Assembly (NCBI RefSeq): GCF_019038395.1
Contig: NZ_JAGFXZ010000006.1
Location: 1 to 64,000, forward strand
From: Acinetobacter sp. BY419
Lineage (GTDB): Bacteria > Pseudomonadota > Gammaproteobacteria > Pseudomonadales > Moraxellaceae
Direction: 5' to 3'
Length of the DNA stretch: 64,000 nt
This document shows positions 63,126 to 64,000 of this stretch, piece after piece. Below the pieces are notes generated by a model. The model was not told the DNA's origin. It did not search any database and saw only the letters and a program-made list of their open reading frames with translations. The position numbers were made by a program, and so were the translations under genes. Each line of letters starts with the position of its first letter. Within the stretch, counting starts at the first letter, position 1.

Positions 63126-64000
63126 ATGCACCACAGCAGAGGAAAATCCAAAAACAGTAAGACAGCCCAAGCGCCTAAGCAAAAGATCAGCTACGAGAAA
63201 AAAGTTGATTCTGCCATTACTGAATATTCTGTGCGCGCACTCAACTGGTTACGCAAAGCCGAATTTTTAATGAGTGCACCCAAGCTCAGTCTTTGTGTAG
63301 AAGATACAGGCTATGAAATTGCTTTTGCCGGCCGTTCAAATGCGGGGAAGTCTAGTGCGATCAATGCCCTGACCAACCAGAAACAATTGGCACGTGCATC
63401 GAAAAAACCTGGCCGTACCCAGATGATCAACTTTTTCAGCCTGGGTAATCCGGATCAGCGTCTGGTCGACTTACCCGGTTATGGTTATGCGGCTGTGCCT
63501 GAAAAAATGAAACTGGTCTGGCAAAAAGAACTGGAAAATTACCTGATCCATCGTCAGAGCTTACAGGGTCTGGTGCTGTTAATGGATATTCGCCACCCGC
63601 TGCAACACTTTGACGTGATGATGCTGGAATGGGCTTATTCTCGCCAGTTGTTCGTGCATGTCTTGCTGACCAAGTCAGATAAGCTTAATCGTGGCCCAGC
63701 CTCTAAAGTACTGCAAGAAGTGCAGCAACAATTGAGAAAAATGAAACTTATGTTCTCGATTCAATTGTTCTCGTCGATGAATAAACAGGGTCTGGAAGAA
63801 CTTGCCAGCGTCATGGCCGGCCGCTTGAACTTCACCTTGGAACAGGCCACCGAATATGATTTAGACAGTATTCCGGAAGCCTCGATTCATGATTTCAATG
63901 AAACTGATGAACCGCTGGAAGAACTCGAGCTTAGCACTGAATCTGATTCAGAGCATGTTGCTGAAGTATCGATACATGATTTAAATGAAGCTGAAGAACC
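63126..64000 (+). CDS. engB: ribosome-biogenesis GTPase EngB/YihA (3' end outside window)
   Basis: GTPase needed for late 50S assembly. The frame starts MHHSRGKSKNSKTAQ at 63126 and remains open at the window edge. Visible G motifs are AFAGRSNAGKSSAIN (P-loop), DLPGYGYA (G3) and LLTKSDKLN (G4). The ~55-residue N-terminal extension is basic. After the GTPase core (ending near residue 230) comes an acidic tail with repeated SIHDxNExxEP units. EngB proteins are usually about 200 residues, so this tail is unusual. Partial: the stop is beyond 64000. Confidence 0.93.
   Translation, partial: MHHSRGKSKNSKTAQAPKQKISYEKKVDSAITEYSVRALNWLRKAEFLMSAPKLSLCVEDTGYEIAFAGRSNAGKSSAINALTNQKQLARASKKPGRTQMINFFSLGNPDQRLVDLPGYGYAAVPEKMKLVWQKELENYLIHRQSLQGLVLLMDIRHPLQHFDVMMLEWAYSRQLFVHVLLTKSDKLNRGPASKVLQEVQQQLRKMKLMFSIQLFSSMNKQGLEELASVMAGRLNFTLEQATEYDLDSIPEASIHDFNETDEPLEELELSTESDSEHVAEVSIHDLNEAEE

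Overview
The window looks like a chromosomal segment of an Acinetobacter species. The evidence is the moderate-to-low GC content, an AlmA-type long-chain alkane monooxygenase, the DUF2789 and DUF3108 genes, the miaB-phoH-ybeY cluster, and a complete S10-spc-alpha ribosomal supercluster in gammaproteobacterial order. No insertion sequence, prophage, integrase, CRISPR array or plasmid function is visible. Species cannot be fixed from the sequence alone.

Layout. Bases 1-445 are the promoter and leader of an rRNA operon whose 16S gene lies off the left edge. From 446 to 9.6 kb the genes are mostly housekeeping: a DUF6670-like gene, pssA, rlmJ, a 2OG-Fe oxygenase, three tandem DUF2789 paralogues, mdh, a ribonuclease-T2-like protein without its catalytic histidines, and a lytic transglycosylase. 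From 9.8 to 16.5 kb lie miaB-phoH-ybeY, a TonB-like gene, a DUF3108 gene and xpt. The 16.7-20.5 kb stretch is accessory. It holds a three-gene cluster resembling the Caulobacter holdfast-anchor (HfaA/HfaB/HfaD, CsgG-type) system, preceded by a very AT-rich non-coding stretch, then a zinc-ribbon/glycine-zipper protein ending in 14 exact KDQ repeats. From 20.5 to 28.6 kb come wrbA, yihY, a decayed pair of DMT-exporter genes, a FAH-family gene, three identical tRNA-Arg genes and one tRNA-Ser.

From 28.8 to 43.9 kb lie rnr, prlC, a zinc-ribbon protein, an EamA transporter, a lipoprotein / rhombosortase / TRAP-permease group, a 32-codon membrane micro-ORF with its own terminator beside three TTGTCnGACAA palindromes, sdhE-cptA, an acyl-CoA dehydrogenase and almA. 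From 44.1 to 57.7 kb runs rpsJ to rplQ on the minus strand, 28 genes including secY and rpoA. The right end holds a glutamine amidotransferase, a cystathionine beta-lyase-like enzyme, a HerA-like ATPase, a nitric-oxide module (NsrR operator, shortened flavohaemoglobin, nsrR) and the start of engB.

How genes work together. The strongest candidate for an under-described system is the HfaABD-like cluster: one small secreted protein, one CsgG-like outer-membrane lipoprotein with an unusual disordered tail, and one secreted protein built from two diverged repeats. This suggests a curli-like or holdfast-like surface fibre. Two other compact units merit attention. One is the NsrR-controlled globin that has lost its NAD-binding half. 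The other is the palindrome-flanked membrane micro-ORF at 40.0-40.3 kb.
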